From UBA4744 sp963707435 (GTDB lineage: Bacteria; Actinomycetota; Acidimicrobiia; Spongiisociales; UBA4744), in NCBI GenBank assembly GCA_963707435.1, contig CAVPPF010000007.1, positions 248,001 through 312,000 of the forward strand: a stretch of 64,000 nucleotides of DNA, in the 5' to 3' direction. Under the pieces are notes generated by a model that did no database searches, had not been told where the DNA came from, and was given only the letters and a program-made list of their open reading frames with translations. The position numbers were made by a program, and so were the translations under genes. This document shows, piece after piece, positions 16,910-25,700 of this stretch (positions are counted from its first letter, which is position 1; each line of letters begins with the position of its first letter).

Positions 16910-17417
16910 CTAGCTCTCGCTGATCGTGACCGATGCGAATGACCGCGTCGTCCTTGGGCTTCTCGCCCCTGAGGCTGAGGCCGGCAATCGCGTCCACCGC
17001 ATCCATGCCGTCGGTTACCTCACCGAAGATCGTGTAGGAGTGCGGCAGGCCGACGTCGGCCAGGCAGATGAAGAACTGGCTGCCGTTGGTGTTCGGCCCG
17101 GCGTTGGCCATGGCAACGGTTCCACGCGAGTACGAGCGGGGCTTGTCGAGCTCGTCCCGGAACGTATAGCCGGGGCCGCCCCGTCCGGTACCGGTCGGGT
17201 CCCCGCCCTGAATCACGAACCCCGGGACGACACGATGGAAGATGACACCGTCGTAGAAGCCTTCTCTGGTCAAGAACACGAAGTTGTTGACCGTTTGCGG
17301 CGCATCTTCGGCGAAGAGACTGATCGAGATCTCCCCGTGATTGGTGTCGAGCGTCGCCGAATACGTTGTGGCGAGGTCGATATCGAGCGACGGGGGAGCC
17401 GGATACTGCTTGGCCAT
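16910..17417 (-). CDS. Cyclophilin-type peptidyl-prolyl isomerase, apparent one-base frameshift at the 3' end
   Basis: The 170-residue cyclophilin core is complete: FHRVVPGFVIQGGDPTGTG, GTVAMANAGPNTNGSQFFI and HSYTIFGEVTDGMD are all present, so prolyl isomerase activity is expected. ATG 17417 follows GGAAGG with a six-nt gap. Near the 3' end the frame appears to slip. Reading on from AVIRI without a break gives a 125-residue tail antisense to the gene at 16401. Dropping one base at about 16931 gives VTISES and a stop at 16910, which is how family members normally end. I annotate the shifted end. A sequencing error, or a true extension, cannot be excluded without read data. Confidence 0.78.
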
Positions 17418-17646
17418 GTTGAGCCTTCCTGTGATGGGTGGCGGCCAGGTTACCGGAGCCCGGACGGAACCTCTCGGGAGCAGCTCCGGGGCCACCGCGA
17501 AGCCCTGCGACCGTCCGCTCCGCTCGACGGTGCGGCGTGGACGGGTGCGGGACAGGGACAGAGAATTCTTTCCCGTTGCCGCCGGTAGCTCCGGATTGCT
17601 TGTACGTTAGTGAAAACAGCGGTCCCGCAAACGCAAGGAGCCGGCC

Positions 17647-18546
17647 ATGGCCAGGGACGAGTACTACGAATTGCTCGAGGCGGTCGCCCCGACGGTGGCC
17701 CGGTTGCATGCCGAGCATGTCGAACGGCGGGAGCACTGGTACGCCCACGAGTACGTCCCGTGGGAGCAGGGTCGCAGCTTCAGAACTGAACCGTGGGACG
17801 AGTCCCAGGCCACCCTGTCCCCTGAGGTGCGGACCTCGCTGGTTTTCAATCTTCTCACGGAGGACAATCTTCCCTACTACCACGCGACGCTGGAGCACCA
17901 TCTGCCCGGTGATTCTGTGTACGGCGACTGGAACCGGCGGTGGACGGCTGAAGAGGCGCAGCATTCCATAGCCATTCGCAGCTACCTCTTGACCAGCCGC
18001 AACTGCGATCCCGACGAACTCGAGGACGACCGCTACGCGACGATGTCGCGCGGCTACCAGGACACCTTCGAGAATCCTGTTGAGGTCTTTGCGTACACCG
18101 CCGCGCAGGAGCTGGCTACTCGCGTGAGTCATCGCAATGCGGGGAAACTGGCAGACGAAGAGGTCGCCTATCAGATCATGGCCCGGATCGCCACCGACGA
18201 GAACCACCATTTTCTGTTCTACCGGGGCGTTGTGCTCGCCATGCTCAGGGAGAACCCCTCGCTGGTCCTGGGTGCCATCTACCGCGTGCTCGCCAACTTC
18301 CAGATGCCGGGCACGGGCATTCCCGGGTATCTGCGCCGCTCGATCGAGATGGCCAAAGCGGCCGTGTACAACCTCCGCATCCACAATGATCGGGTCATCG
18401 CGCCGCTGTTGCGGGACTGGAAGATCGACCAGCTCACCGATCTGACCGCCCAGGCGCGGGAACTCCAGGAGGCGATCATGGACCTTCCCGCGAAGGTGCT
18501 CCGGCGCGCCGAGGCGTTTGAACGTCGGTTCGGGATGGCGACCTAG
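17647..18546 (+). CDS. Acyl-[acyl-carrier-protein] desaturase family diiron protein
   Basis: The 299-residue protein follows the DesA/stearoyl-ACP desaturase pattern. The diiron ligands are visible in two helix pairs: LLTEDNLPYYH with WTAEEAQHSIAIR in the first half, and AAQEL with ATDENHHFLFYR in the second. These enzymes insert a double bond into ACP-bound fatty acids and set membrane fluidity. ATG 17647 follows AAGGAG with a short gap, and a TG-TACGTT extended -10 lies about 40 nt upstream. It is convergent with the TPR-thioredoxin gene (10 nt between stops). Confidence 0.88.
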   Translation: MARDEYYELLEAVAPTVARLHAEHVERREHWYAHEYVPWEQGRSFRTEPWDESQATLSPEVRTSLVFNLLTEDNLPYYHATLEHHLPGDSVYGDWNRRWTAEEAQHSIAIRSYLLTSRNCDPDELEDDRYATMSRGYQDTFENPVEVFAYTAAQELATRVSHRNAGKLADEEVAYQIMARIATDENHHFLFYRGVVLAMLRENPSLVLGAIYRVLANFQMPGTGIPGYLRRSIEMAKAAVYNLRIHNDRVIAPLLRDWKIDQLTDLTAQARELQEAIMDLPAKVLRRAEAFERRFGMAT

Positions 18547-18556
18547 GACGCGCCGG

Positions 18557-19396
18557 CTAGAACAGGGCGCTGGCCAGGCGGCGCCGGTAGGCCACGGTCA
18601 GTTCGTTGTCCGATCCGAGGACCCCGAACACGTCCAGCATGGCCTTGCGAGCCTCGTCACGGGTTTCTCCTCCCCGGGAAACCGCCTCCAGGAGATGGTT
18701 CAGGGCGGGCTCGAATTGATGGCTTGCAGCCAGCGCCTTGCCCAGTTCGATGCGAGCCGGAATGTCGTCGGGGTCGGCCGTCACCTTCGCTTCGAGATCA
18801 GGTATGGCGTTGGTGTCGACGGTGCCCATCCGGGCGGCAGCCGCGAGCTGTTCCACCTCCTGGGTGGGAGCCAGCGCCTCCAGCAGGTCCAGGGCTTCCT
18901 GGTTTGCGCCTGCGTCGATGAGGAGGGAGGCCAATCCGATGGCGGCCTCGGCATGCCGGGGATCCATCCGCAGCGCCTCGCGGTAGCTCCGCTCGGCGGC
19001 GGCCGTGTCGCCCTCGTCGAGCAAATCACCGGCGGTCGTGACCAGGAGGTCTGCCTCGGACGGAACGATCTCGCGGAGCCATTGCAGGACACTGTGCTCG
19101 GGAAGGGCCCCCGTGAACCGGCTGACGGCCGCTCCGTCCTTGAAGCCGACCACCGTAGGGATTCCCTGCACCCCGAACTGCCCGGCCAGTTCCTGATTGC
19201 TATCCACGTCGATCTTGGCAAGCTCGAACGCCCCGTCGAACTCCGAGGCCAGCTTCTCCAGCAACGGTCCCAGCACCTTGCACGGCCCGCACCAGGCTGC
19301 CCAGAAGTCCACCACCACCGGCACTTCTCTCGATCGGTCGATGACCTCTCGCTGAAAGGCAGCCGTATCGACATCTTTCACAAAAGCCGCATTCAT
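18557..19396 (-). CDS. Thioredoxin-TPR protein (CnoX/YbbN-like)
   Basis: Residues 1-110 form a thioredoxin domain with the active site WCGPCK and the cis-proline motif GIPTV. The remaining 170 residues are tetratricopeptide-like helices (AAAERSYREALRMDPRHAEA). This architecture is that of YbbN/CnoX, a redox holdase that protects unfolded proteins and hands them to chaperonins. The CxxC is intact, unlike in E. coli YbbN. TATCCT (minus strand 19411-19406) ends nine nt before the ATG, so the message is probably leaderless. Confidence 0.88.
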   Translation of the reverse strand: MNAAFVKDVDTAAFQREVIDRSREVPVVVDFWAAWCGPCKVLGPLLEKLASEFDGAFELAKIDVDSNQELAGQFGVQGIPTVVGFKDGAAVSRFTGALPEHSVLQWLREIVPSEADLLVTTAGDLLDEGDTAAAERSYREALRMDPRHAEAAIGLASLLIDAGANQEALDLLEALAPTQEVEQLAAAARMGTVDTNAIPDLEAKVTADPDDIPARIELGKALAASHQFEPALNHLLEAVSRGGETRDEARKAMLDVFGVLGSDNELTVAYRRRLASALF

Positions 19397-19510
19397 GATG
19401 CGGCCAGGATACTGCCCGGCCTGCGTATGCCCGTCAGGAGGGCAGTGCGAGGTTCCGGGCCGGCATCGTCCTAGGATTCATGCTGACCGCCCACACAGGA
19501 GGCAGGCGTC

Positions 19511-20392
19511 ATGGCGCCGTTCGGACATCTACTCACCGCGATGATCACCCCCTTCACTTCCGACGGAGCTGTGGACTACGAGCAGGCCTGGCGACTCGCC
19601 CGGTTCCTCATCGATTCCGGTTCCGACGGCCTCGTGGTGAGCGGGACGACCGGCGAGTCTCCAACACTTTCCCATGATGAGAAGGTGGCGCTGTTCCGCA
19701 CCGTGGTTGAAGCCGTCGGCCAGAAGGCCCACGTGGTGGCCGGCACGGGCACCTACGACACGGCCGAGTCCGTGGAATTGACCCGGCGGGCTGCCGAAGT
19801 GGGTTGTGACGCAGTCATGGCAGTGACGCCCTACTACTCGCGGCCTCCCCAGCAGGGGCTGATCGAGCATTTCACAGCGGTGGCCGAGGCCAGCGATCTC
19901 CCGGTGCTCCTGTACAACATCCCGGGCCGGACCGGCCGGAAGATCGAGCTGAGCACGCTCACGCGGCTGGCCGAACACCCGCGCATCGTTGCCGTCAAGG
20001 ATGCCGTCGGGGAGTTGACCTTCACCACGAATACCCGGCTGGCCGTCGGCGAGGACTTCGCCATCTACTCGGGCGATGACATCAACACGCTGCCGATGAT
20101 GTCGGTCGGGGCGATCGGGGTCGTTTCGGTAGCTGCACATCTGGCAGGCAAGCAGATCAAAGCAATGGTCGAAGCGGCCCGACAGGGCGATCTCGAAACG
20201 GCCCGGGCGCTGCATCTGGCACTGGCCCCGCTGGCCGGCGCGCTCTTCCTCGAGCCCAACCCGATGCCGGTCAAAGCAGCAATGAACGCGCTGTGGGAAC
20301 CCGTGGGGAATCCCCGATTGCCACTGGTCCCTGCTTCCGACGAAACGGTTCAGGCGATCAAGGAGACGTTGGGGGCGGTGCAATCGCTATGA
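19511..20392 (+). CDS. dapA: 4-hydroxy-tetrahydrodipicolinate synthase
   Basis: DapA condenses pyruvate with aspartate semialdehyde, the first step committed to lysine and diaminopimelate. The 293-residue TIM barrel has the substrate motif SGTTGESPT, the tyrosine motif TPYYSRPPQ and the Schiff-base lysine in IVAVKDAVG near residue 161. AGGAGG lies eight nt before the ATG and a TAGGAT hexamer (19472-19477) gives a short leader. The stop overlaps the RNase J start (ATGA), the standard actinobacterial dapA-rnj arrangement. Confidence 0.95.
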   Translation: MAPFGHLLTAMITPFTSDGAVDYEQAWRLARFLIDSGSDGLVVSGTTGESPTLSHDEKVALFRTVVEAVGQKAHVVAGTGTYDTAESVELTRRAAEVGCDAVMAVTPYYSRPPQQGLIEHFTAVAEASDLPVLLYNIPGRTGRKIELSTLTRLAEHPRIVAVKDAVGELTFTTNTRLAVGEDFAIYSGDDINTLPMMSVGAIGVVSVAAHLAGKQIKAMVEAARQGDLETARALHLALAPLAGALFLEPNPMPVKAAMNALWEPVGNPRLPLVPASDETVQAIKETLGAVQSL

Positions 20393-22026
20393 CGGTACGG
20401 GTCACGTTTCTGGGTGGTTTGGGAGAAATCGGACGGAACTGCGCGGCCATCGAAATCGACAGGAGGATTGCGCTGATCGACTGCGGCCTCATGTTCCCCG
20501 AGGAAGACATGCTTGGCGTCGATCTGGTGCTGCCGGACTGGAGCTGGCTGATCGATCGGGCCGACGACGTGCAATGTGTCGTCCTGACCCACGGGCATGA
20601 GGATCACGTCGGTTCATTGGCCTACTTTCTCCGCGACATCAACGTTCCCGTGTTCGGAACAGAGTTCTCCGTTGCACTCGCCCGGGGGCGGGTCGAAGAG
20701 ATGGGCGTCGACGCCGACTTCCGGGCCGTCGCCGACAACGAGTGGGTTTCCTTCGGTGGGTTCCGTTTCAAGCTGATTCCCGTCTCGCACAGCGTTCCGC
20801 ACGGTTCGGGCGTTGCCTTCGAGACCCCCGAGGGTCTCGTCGTGCACTCCGGAGACTTCAAACTCGACCCGACGCCGATCGATGGCCGTCCGACGGACCT
20901 GCCGACGTTCGCGGAGCTGGGACGTCAGGGCGTGCGGCTCCTCATGGCCGACAGCACCAATGCGGAGAACCCGGGCTTCGTGCCATCCGAGACGTCGCTG
21001 GCCAGGCCGATCCGGGACATCGTGCACCACGCACCCGGCCGCGTCCTCGCCGCCTGTTTTGCGAGCCACGTCCACCGTGTCCAGCAGCTGGTCGATGCGG
21101 CCGTCGAAGACGACCGGACGGTTGCGTTCCTCGGCCGGTCGATGCATCGGGTCAGCCAGGTCGGCCGCGACCTCGGTGTCCTGACCATCCCGGACGGTCG
21201 CCTCGTCGATATCGAAGACCTCGTCAAGCTGCCTCCTCGCAAGCAAATGGTGATCTCCACGGGCAGTCAGGGCGAGCCGTTTGCCGCCCTCTCGTTGATC
21301 GCCTCCGGGCGCCACAAGTTCATCGACATCGATCCCGACGACACCGTGCTTATCAGCGCCACCCCGATTCCCGGCAATGAGGCGGCCGTTTCCAAGGTGA
21401 TCAGCCGGCTGCTCAAGACCGGACCCACCGTGTTCCACGGTCGCAACGCCCGGGTGCACGTCTCCGGGCACGGGGCCCAGGAGGAACTCAAGACGTTCCT
21501 CAACGTGGTCCGGCCCCAGGCCTTCGTGCCGGTGCACGGTGAATTCCGGCACTTGCGGGCGCATGCCGACCTGGCCATCGAGATGCGGGTACCCGAAGTG
21601 TTCGCCCTCGCCGACGGGGATGCCATCGTTCTGGAGAACGGCAAGGCGCGGGTCGAACGGCAGACGGTTGAAGCCGGATACGTCTATCTGGACGGAAGCG
21701 AGTTCGGAGACATCGGCGGGACGGTCCTGCGGCACCGGCGTCACTTGGCCGACGAGGGAGTCGTCATCGTCACCGTCGGAGTCAAACTCCACACCGCCGA
21801 GCTGATCTACGGCCCGGTGCTCGACAGCCACGGTCTCACCACCGACCCCGGACCGGTGCTGGCGAAGGCTGCTGAAGCGGTGAAGAAGGCGCTGGTGGAC
21901 ACCTTCAAGAAGCGTGAGTGCGATATCGCCGACGTCCAGCAGGCCGTGCGCAACGCAACCCGGCGAGTCATCCGCGAAGAGATCTCGCGCAAGCCGGTGG
22001 TGCTGCCGGTGGTCATGGAGGTCTGA
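20389..22026 (+). CDS. rnj: Ribonuclease J
   Basis: The 545-residue protein is a metallo-beta-lactamase/beta-CASP ribonuclease. It carries the zinc motif THGHEDHVG near residue 67, HSGDFKLDPTP, the beta-CASP segment with ASHVHRVQQ, and SGHGAQEEL. A C-terminal domain of about 100 residues follows. RNase J has 5'-3' exo- and endonuclease activity in rRNA processing and mRNA decay. Together with RNase Y at 37.4 kb, it suggests a gram-positive style RNA degradation machinery. ATG 20389 overlaps the dapA stop. Confidence 0.95.
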   Translation: MTVRVTFLGGLGEIGRNCAAIEIDRRIALIDCGLMFPEEDMLGVDLVLPDWSWLIDRADDVQCVVLTHGHEDHVGSLAYFLRDINVPVFGTEFSVALARGRVEEMGVDADFRAVADNEWVSFGGFRFKLIPVSHSVPHGSGVAFETPEGLVVHSGDFKLDPTPIDGRPTDLPTFAELGRQGVRLLMADSTNAENPGFVPSETSLARPIRDIVHHAPGRVLAACFASHVHRVQQLVDAAVEDDRTVAFLGRSMHRVSQVGRDLGVLTIPDGRLVDIEDLVKLPPRKQMVISTGSQGEPFAALSLIASGRHKFIDIDPDDTVLISATPIPGNEAAVSKVISRLLKTGPTVFHGRNARVHVSGHGAQEELKTFLNVVRPQAFVPVHGEFRHLRAHADLAIEMRVPEVFALADGDAIVLENGKARVERQTVEAGYVYLDGSEFGDIGGTVLRHRRHLADEGVVIVTVGVKLHTAELIYGPVLDSHGLTTDPGPVLAKAAEAVKKALVDTFKKRECDIADVQQAVRNATRRVIREEISRKPVVLPVVMEV

Positions 22027-22086
22027 GCGGCCGGCCGCCCACCGGCCCCGTTCCCACTCACCGCGCGCACAGTCGCGCGCAAATGA

Positions 22087-22115
22087 TTGGTGACTGCTTC
22101 CGGCTTGTGTAAAGT
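22087..22115 (+). promoter_or_regulatory. Predicted promoter of ftsK, leaderless
   Basis: TTGGTG at 22087-22092 and TAAAGT at 22110-22115 are separated by 17 nt. The -10 hexamer ends nine nt before the ftsK ATG, and no ribosome binding site lies between them, so transcription would start at or next to the start codon. Confidence 0.5.
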
Positions 22116-22124
22116 CGTGACTAC

Positions 22125-24446
22125 ATGGCCAAGCGAACACCCACCCGCCGTGGGGCAACAGGGCGGAAACGGGTGTCGAAGGCGAAGACAACCAAACGTT
22201 CCCGGGGAACGAGCACGAAGGCGAGCGCCCGCCGATCGGCTCAAACCCCAACCTGGAGAGAGAGCCTCACCGGTTTCAAGGACCGGATCCGGTCGCGTCT
22301 CGGTCGGCAGACCGATGACGTGTGGGGCCTGATCCTTCTGGTGATCGCAGTCCTGCTCGGTCTGGCCTTCTTCGGACAGGCCGGCCCCGTCGGGCAGTGG
22401 ACGATCTCGGGACTCTTCCTGTTGTTCGGTGTCTGGTCGTATCTGGTTCCCGCTGCAGTAGCAGGCATCGGCATCGCCCTGATCGTCGGCAAACCGCGCA
22501 ACGATTACGGTCGCATGGCCATCGGGGTCTTCCTGACCTTCGTGGGCACGCTGGCCATGTTCCACCTGATGACCGGAGCCATCTCGCTGGCGGCCAGCCT
22601 CGAGATGGTCAGAGATCGCGGTGGGGCCGTCGGATCGCTGGTGGCGTTCCCCCTGCGGCGACTCCTCGGATTCTGGGGCGCTCTCGTGATCCTCGTAGCG
22701 CTCACCGGAATGGGAATCCTCATCCTGACCCGTACCACCGTCCGCGAGCTGGCCATGGCCGTTGGAGAGCTGGCCGGTGCGGCTCGCCGGTGGGCGAAGC
22801 AGACCATGGCAGGCACACCCGGAAAACACGCCGTGCAGGTCGTTGAGCACCGCCCCGCCGAGCCGATTCGAAAGCGACCCGCGGCGAAGCAAGGACCGAA
22901 ACCAACAGCTCCCAGGTCAAAACCCTCCGGCAAAGCCCGGCCGGGACCCGGTCAGACCCAGATCCCGATGCCGAAGCAGCGTCCAGGGGAGGGCTACGTG
23001 CTCCCGCCGCTCGAGTTGCTCAAGCTGGGTGGGGGAGAGTCCCACAGCCGTCGTGCCCTCGAAGACACCGCCCGGGAACTCGAGGACACGCTCCGCCAGC
23101 ACGGTGTCGACGCTCACCTGACGAAGATCGTTCCTGGGCCCACCGTGACTCGCTACGAGATCGAGCTGGCTCCGGGAGTCAAAGTCTCGCGAGTGACCGG
23201 GCTGGCGCACGACATCGCCTATGCTCTCGCCACCCCGGACGTCCGTCTGCTTGCTCCCATCCCCGGCAAGAGCGCCATCGGTGTCGAAGTTCCCAACCGC
23301 CGCCGCCGGTTGGTGACGCTCGGAGATGTCCTCCGCAGCCCCGAAGCAGAGGTTGCCCATCATCCGTTGGAAGTTGGCCTCGGGATGGACATCTCCGGGC
23401 GCCCCAAGCTCCTGAATCTTTCGGAACTGCCGCACGTGCTGATCGCCGGAGCCACCGGAGCAGGCAAGTCGTCCTGCATCAACTCGCTGGTGACTTCAAT
23501 TCTGATGCGCACCACCCCCGACGATGTTCGATTGATGATGGTCGACCCCAAGCGGGTCGAGCTCAACCAGTACAACGGGGTGCCGCACCTGCTCACCAAG
23601 GTCATCAACAACCCGAAGAAAGCGGCCGAGGCGCTGCAGTGGGCGGTGGCCGAGATGGACCGGCGGTACGACTTGCTGTCCGACGCTCATGTGCGCGACA
23701 TCATCGGCTACCGGGAGAAGTTCGACGACGGAAAACTCGATCCCGACGGTTTCGATCGGTTCCCGTATATCGTCGTCATCGTCGATGAGTTGAACGACTT
23801 GATGATGGTGGCGGGCCGGGAGGTTGAAGAGGCGATCGTCCGCATCGCTCAGATGGCCCGGGCGGTCGGCATCCACCTGGTGATTGCCACCCAGCGTCCC
23901 TCCGTCGACGTCATCACGGGAGTCATCAAGGCAAACATCCCGAGCCGTTTGGCGTTCTCAGTCGCATCGCAGACGGATAGCCGGGTGATCATCGACGGGA
24001 TGGGGGCTGAGAAGCTGGTCGGCATGGGAGACATGCTGGTGATCACGGCGACAGAACCCCGACCGGCCCGAATCCAGGGGGCGTGGGTTACCGAAGAAGA
24101 GGTGCATACCGTCGTCGACTGGGTCAAGAAGCAACGCGAAGCGAAGTATCAGGACAAGGTCATCGAAGCGAACGCCGAGCAGGTCAGGCAGACTGCCGCT
24201 GAGGACGAAGGCGATGATGCGGAACTGGTTCGCTCCGCCACCGAACTCGTGATCCGCTCCCAACTGGGATCCACCTCCATGCTGCAGCGCAAGCTGCGGA
24301 TCGGGTTCGCGAGAGCCGGCCGGGTGATGGATATTCTCGAGCGTAAAGGCGTCGTCGGTCCCTCAGAAGGCTCGAAGGCGAGAGCAGTATTGATGACCGA
24401 AGACGACCTCGAGCAGATGTACGCAAACTCGACGTCCGAGACCTGA
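22125..24446 (+). CDS. ftsK: DNA translocase FtsK/SpoIIIE
   Basis: FtsK moves chromosomal DNA through the closing division septum. The 773-residue protein has a basic N-terminus, about four to five membrane helices between residues 68 and 205, and a proline/lysine-rich linker. The motor domain carries Walker A GATGAGKSS near residue 442 and Walker B IVVIVDELNDL, followed by ATQRPSVDVITG. The C-terminal gamma winged-helix domain (RKLRIGFARAGRVMD) reads KOPS sites. At 773 residues it is compact for the family. It follows rnj after 98 nt and has its own leaderless-type promoter. Confidence 0.96.
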   Translation: MAKRTPTRRGATGRKRVSKAKTTKRSRGTSTKASARRSAQTPTWRESLTGFKDRIRSRLGRQTDDVWGLILLVIAVLLGLAFFGQAGPVGQWTISGLFLLFGVWSYLVPAAVAGIGIALIVGKPRNDYGRMAIGVFLTFVGTLAMFHLMTGAISLAASLEMVRDRGGAVGSLVAFPLRRLLGFWGALVILVALTGMGILILTRTTVRELAMAVGELAGAARRWAKQTMAGTPGKHAVQVVEHRPAEPIRKRPAAKQGPKPTAPRSKPSGKARPGPGQTQIPMPKQRPGEGYVLPPLELLKLGGGESHSRRALEDTARELEDTLRQHGVDAHLTKIVPGPTVTRYEIELAPGVKVSRVTGLAHDIAYALATPDVRLLAPIPGKSAIGVEVPNRRRRLVTLGDVLRSPEAEVAHHPLEVGLGMDISGRPKLLNLSELPHVLIAGATGAGKSSCINSLVTSILMRTTPDDVRLMMVDPKRVELNQYNGVPHLLTKVINNPKKAAEALQWAVAEMDRRYDLLSDAHVRDIIGYREKFDDGKLDPDGFDRFPYIVVIVDELNDLMMVAGREVEEAIVRIAQMARAVGIHLVIATQRPSVDVITGVIKANIPSRLAFSVASQTDSRVIIDGMGAEKLVGMGDMLVITATEPRPARIQGAWVTEEEVHTVVDWVKKQREAKYQDKVIEANAEQVRQTAAEDEGDDAELVRSATELVIRSQLGSTSMLQRKLRIGFARAGRVMDILERKGVVGPSEGSKARAVLMTEDDLEQMYANSTSET

Positions 24447-24448
24447 AG

Positions 24449-24619
24449 ATGGCCGGGTTTCTGAGACTCCTGGTCATGCCCGCCGTCCCTGCGTACGTGC
24501 TGCTGACCGCCCGGCGCGCTTTGCCCGGGGTCCGGCGGCTGACTTCGCTCGGGCCGGTTTCGCGCTATCACTTCGCCGTGCCGGACGTAACGTTCTTGCC
24601 ACGTGATCTTCGCCGGTGA
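24449..24619 (+). CDS. Possible small hydrophobic protein after ftsK (56 aa)
   Basis: An open frame begins two nt after the ftsK stop, with a hydrophobic N-terminal segment (FLRLLVMPAVPAYVLL) followed by an arginine-rich tail. The tight spacing suggests reinitiation after ftsK. There is no recognisable family and no independent ribosome binding site, so this could be a non-functional remainder of the 216-nt gap before the dehydrogenase operon. Confidence 0.35.
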   Translation: MAGFLRLLVMPAVPAYVLLTARRALPGVRRLTSLGPVSRYHFAVPDVTFLPRDLRR

Positions 24620-24662
24620 TTCAGGGTCCCTCCGTTCCATATCCCGGTAGCCTGATCCCACC

Positions 24663-25700
24663 ATGCTGCAGATACTGACTCCGGACGGCGAGCTGGTCGG
24701 CGATCCACCGATGGACCTCGAGCTGACGGGTCGCCTCTTCGAGGCGATGATCGCGGCCCGCCAGTACGATCGGAAGGCCACCTCCATCCAGAAACAGGGA
24801 CGTCTGGCGACCTACGCACCCTTTGAGGGTCAGGAAGCCGCCCAGGTCGGTTCGGCGGCGGCACTGCGACCGGACGATTGGATGGTCCCCACCTACCGCG
24901 ACGCAGCAGCCATGTGGATGCAGGGGTACCCCTGGACGCACCTGCTCCTCACGAGAATGGGTGATGAACGAGGCGGTTCTCCGCCCGACGGGGTTCCGGT
25001 GCTGCCGCCGTCCATCACCGTCGGCGCCCACATGGTGCACGCGGTTGGTCTGGCCTGGGCGGAGCGATTGCAGGGATCGGACCGGATCGCCATCACGTAC
25101 TTCGGGGACGGAGCGACCTCCGAGGGCGACTTCCACGAGGCCATGAACTTCGCCGGTGTGTTCCGGACCGGAGTCGTGTTCGTGTGCCAGAACAACCACT
25201 ACGCGATCTCGCTTTCCCGAGGCCGGCAGACGGCTTCGGAGACCATCGCCGGGAAGGCAGAGGCGTACGGGGTTCCCGGGGTGCTGGTCGACGGCAACGA
25301 TCTCTTTGCGATGTACCAGGCCACACGGGAGGCAGTTGTGAGAGCCAGGGATGGTTCCGGGGCCACCTTGATCGAGGCGCTCACCTACCGGCTGGGTCCG
25401 CACACGACGAGCGATGATCCCACCAGGTACCGGGACGCCGCCGAAGTCGAAGCATGGCGGGCCAGGGATCCACTCGACCGGGTCCGCTCGTACCTGGTTG
25501 CAGCCGGCGCCTGGGATGAGGACCGAGAAGCGGGCGTCACGGCCGCCGCCCACGATGAGATCGACCGGGCCGTAGAAGAAGCCGAAGCACTGGCGCCGCT
25601 TGCCCCGGAAGAGATCTTCGAAGCGATGTACGCCGACATGACGCCCGAGCTGGTCGAGCAGCAGCGGTGGCTGCTCGAGTCGCGAGGAGAGTCTTCGTGA
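24663..25700 (+). CDS. 2-oxoacid dehydrogenase E1 component, alpha subunit
   Basis: This thiamine diphosphate-dependent subunit decarboxylates a 2-oxoacid (pyruvate or a branched-chain oxoacid). The cofactor-binding motif is GDGATSEGDFHEAMNF followed by VFVCQNNHYAIS, and the phosphorylation-loop region RLGPHTTSDDPTRYRD is present. The 345-residue length is typical. The sequence does not clearly separate pyruvate from branched-chain substrates. TAGCCT (24648-24653) ends nine nt before ATG, suggesting a leaderless operon start. The stop overlaps the E1 beta start. Confidence 0.9.
   Translation: MLQILTPDGELVGDPPMDLELTGRLFEAMIAARQYDRKATSIQKQGRLATYAPFEGQEAAQVGSAAALRPDDWMVPTYRDAAAMWMQGYPWTHLLLTRMGDERGGSPPDGVPVLPPSITVGAHMVHAVGLAWAERLQGSDRIAITYFGDGATSEGDFHEAMNFAGVFRTGVVFVCQNNHYAISLSRGRQTASETIAGKAEAYGVPGVLVDGNDLFAMYQATREAVVRARDGSGATLIEALTYRLGPHTTSDDPTRYRDAAEVEAWRARDPLDRVRSYLVAAGAWDEDREAGVTAAAHDEIDRAVEEAEALAPLAPEEIFEAMYADMTPELVEQQRWLLESRGESS

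Noticed and set aside
17020..18384. A 454-codon minus-strand open frame
   Set aside because: It is antisense to the acyl-ACP desaturase and out of frame with the cyclophilin.
20614..22251. A 545-codon minus-strand open frame opposite rnj
   Set aside because: RNase J on the plus strand has all its catalytic motifs; the antisense frame has none.
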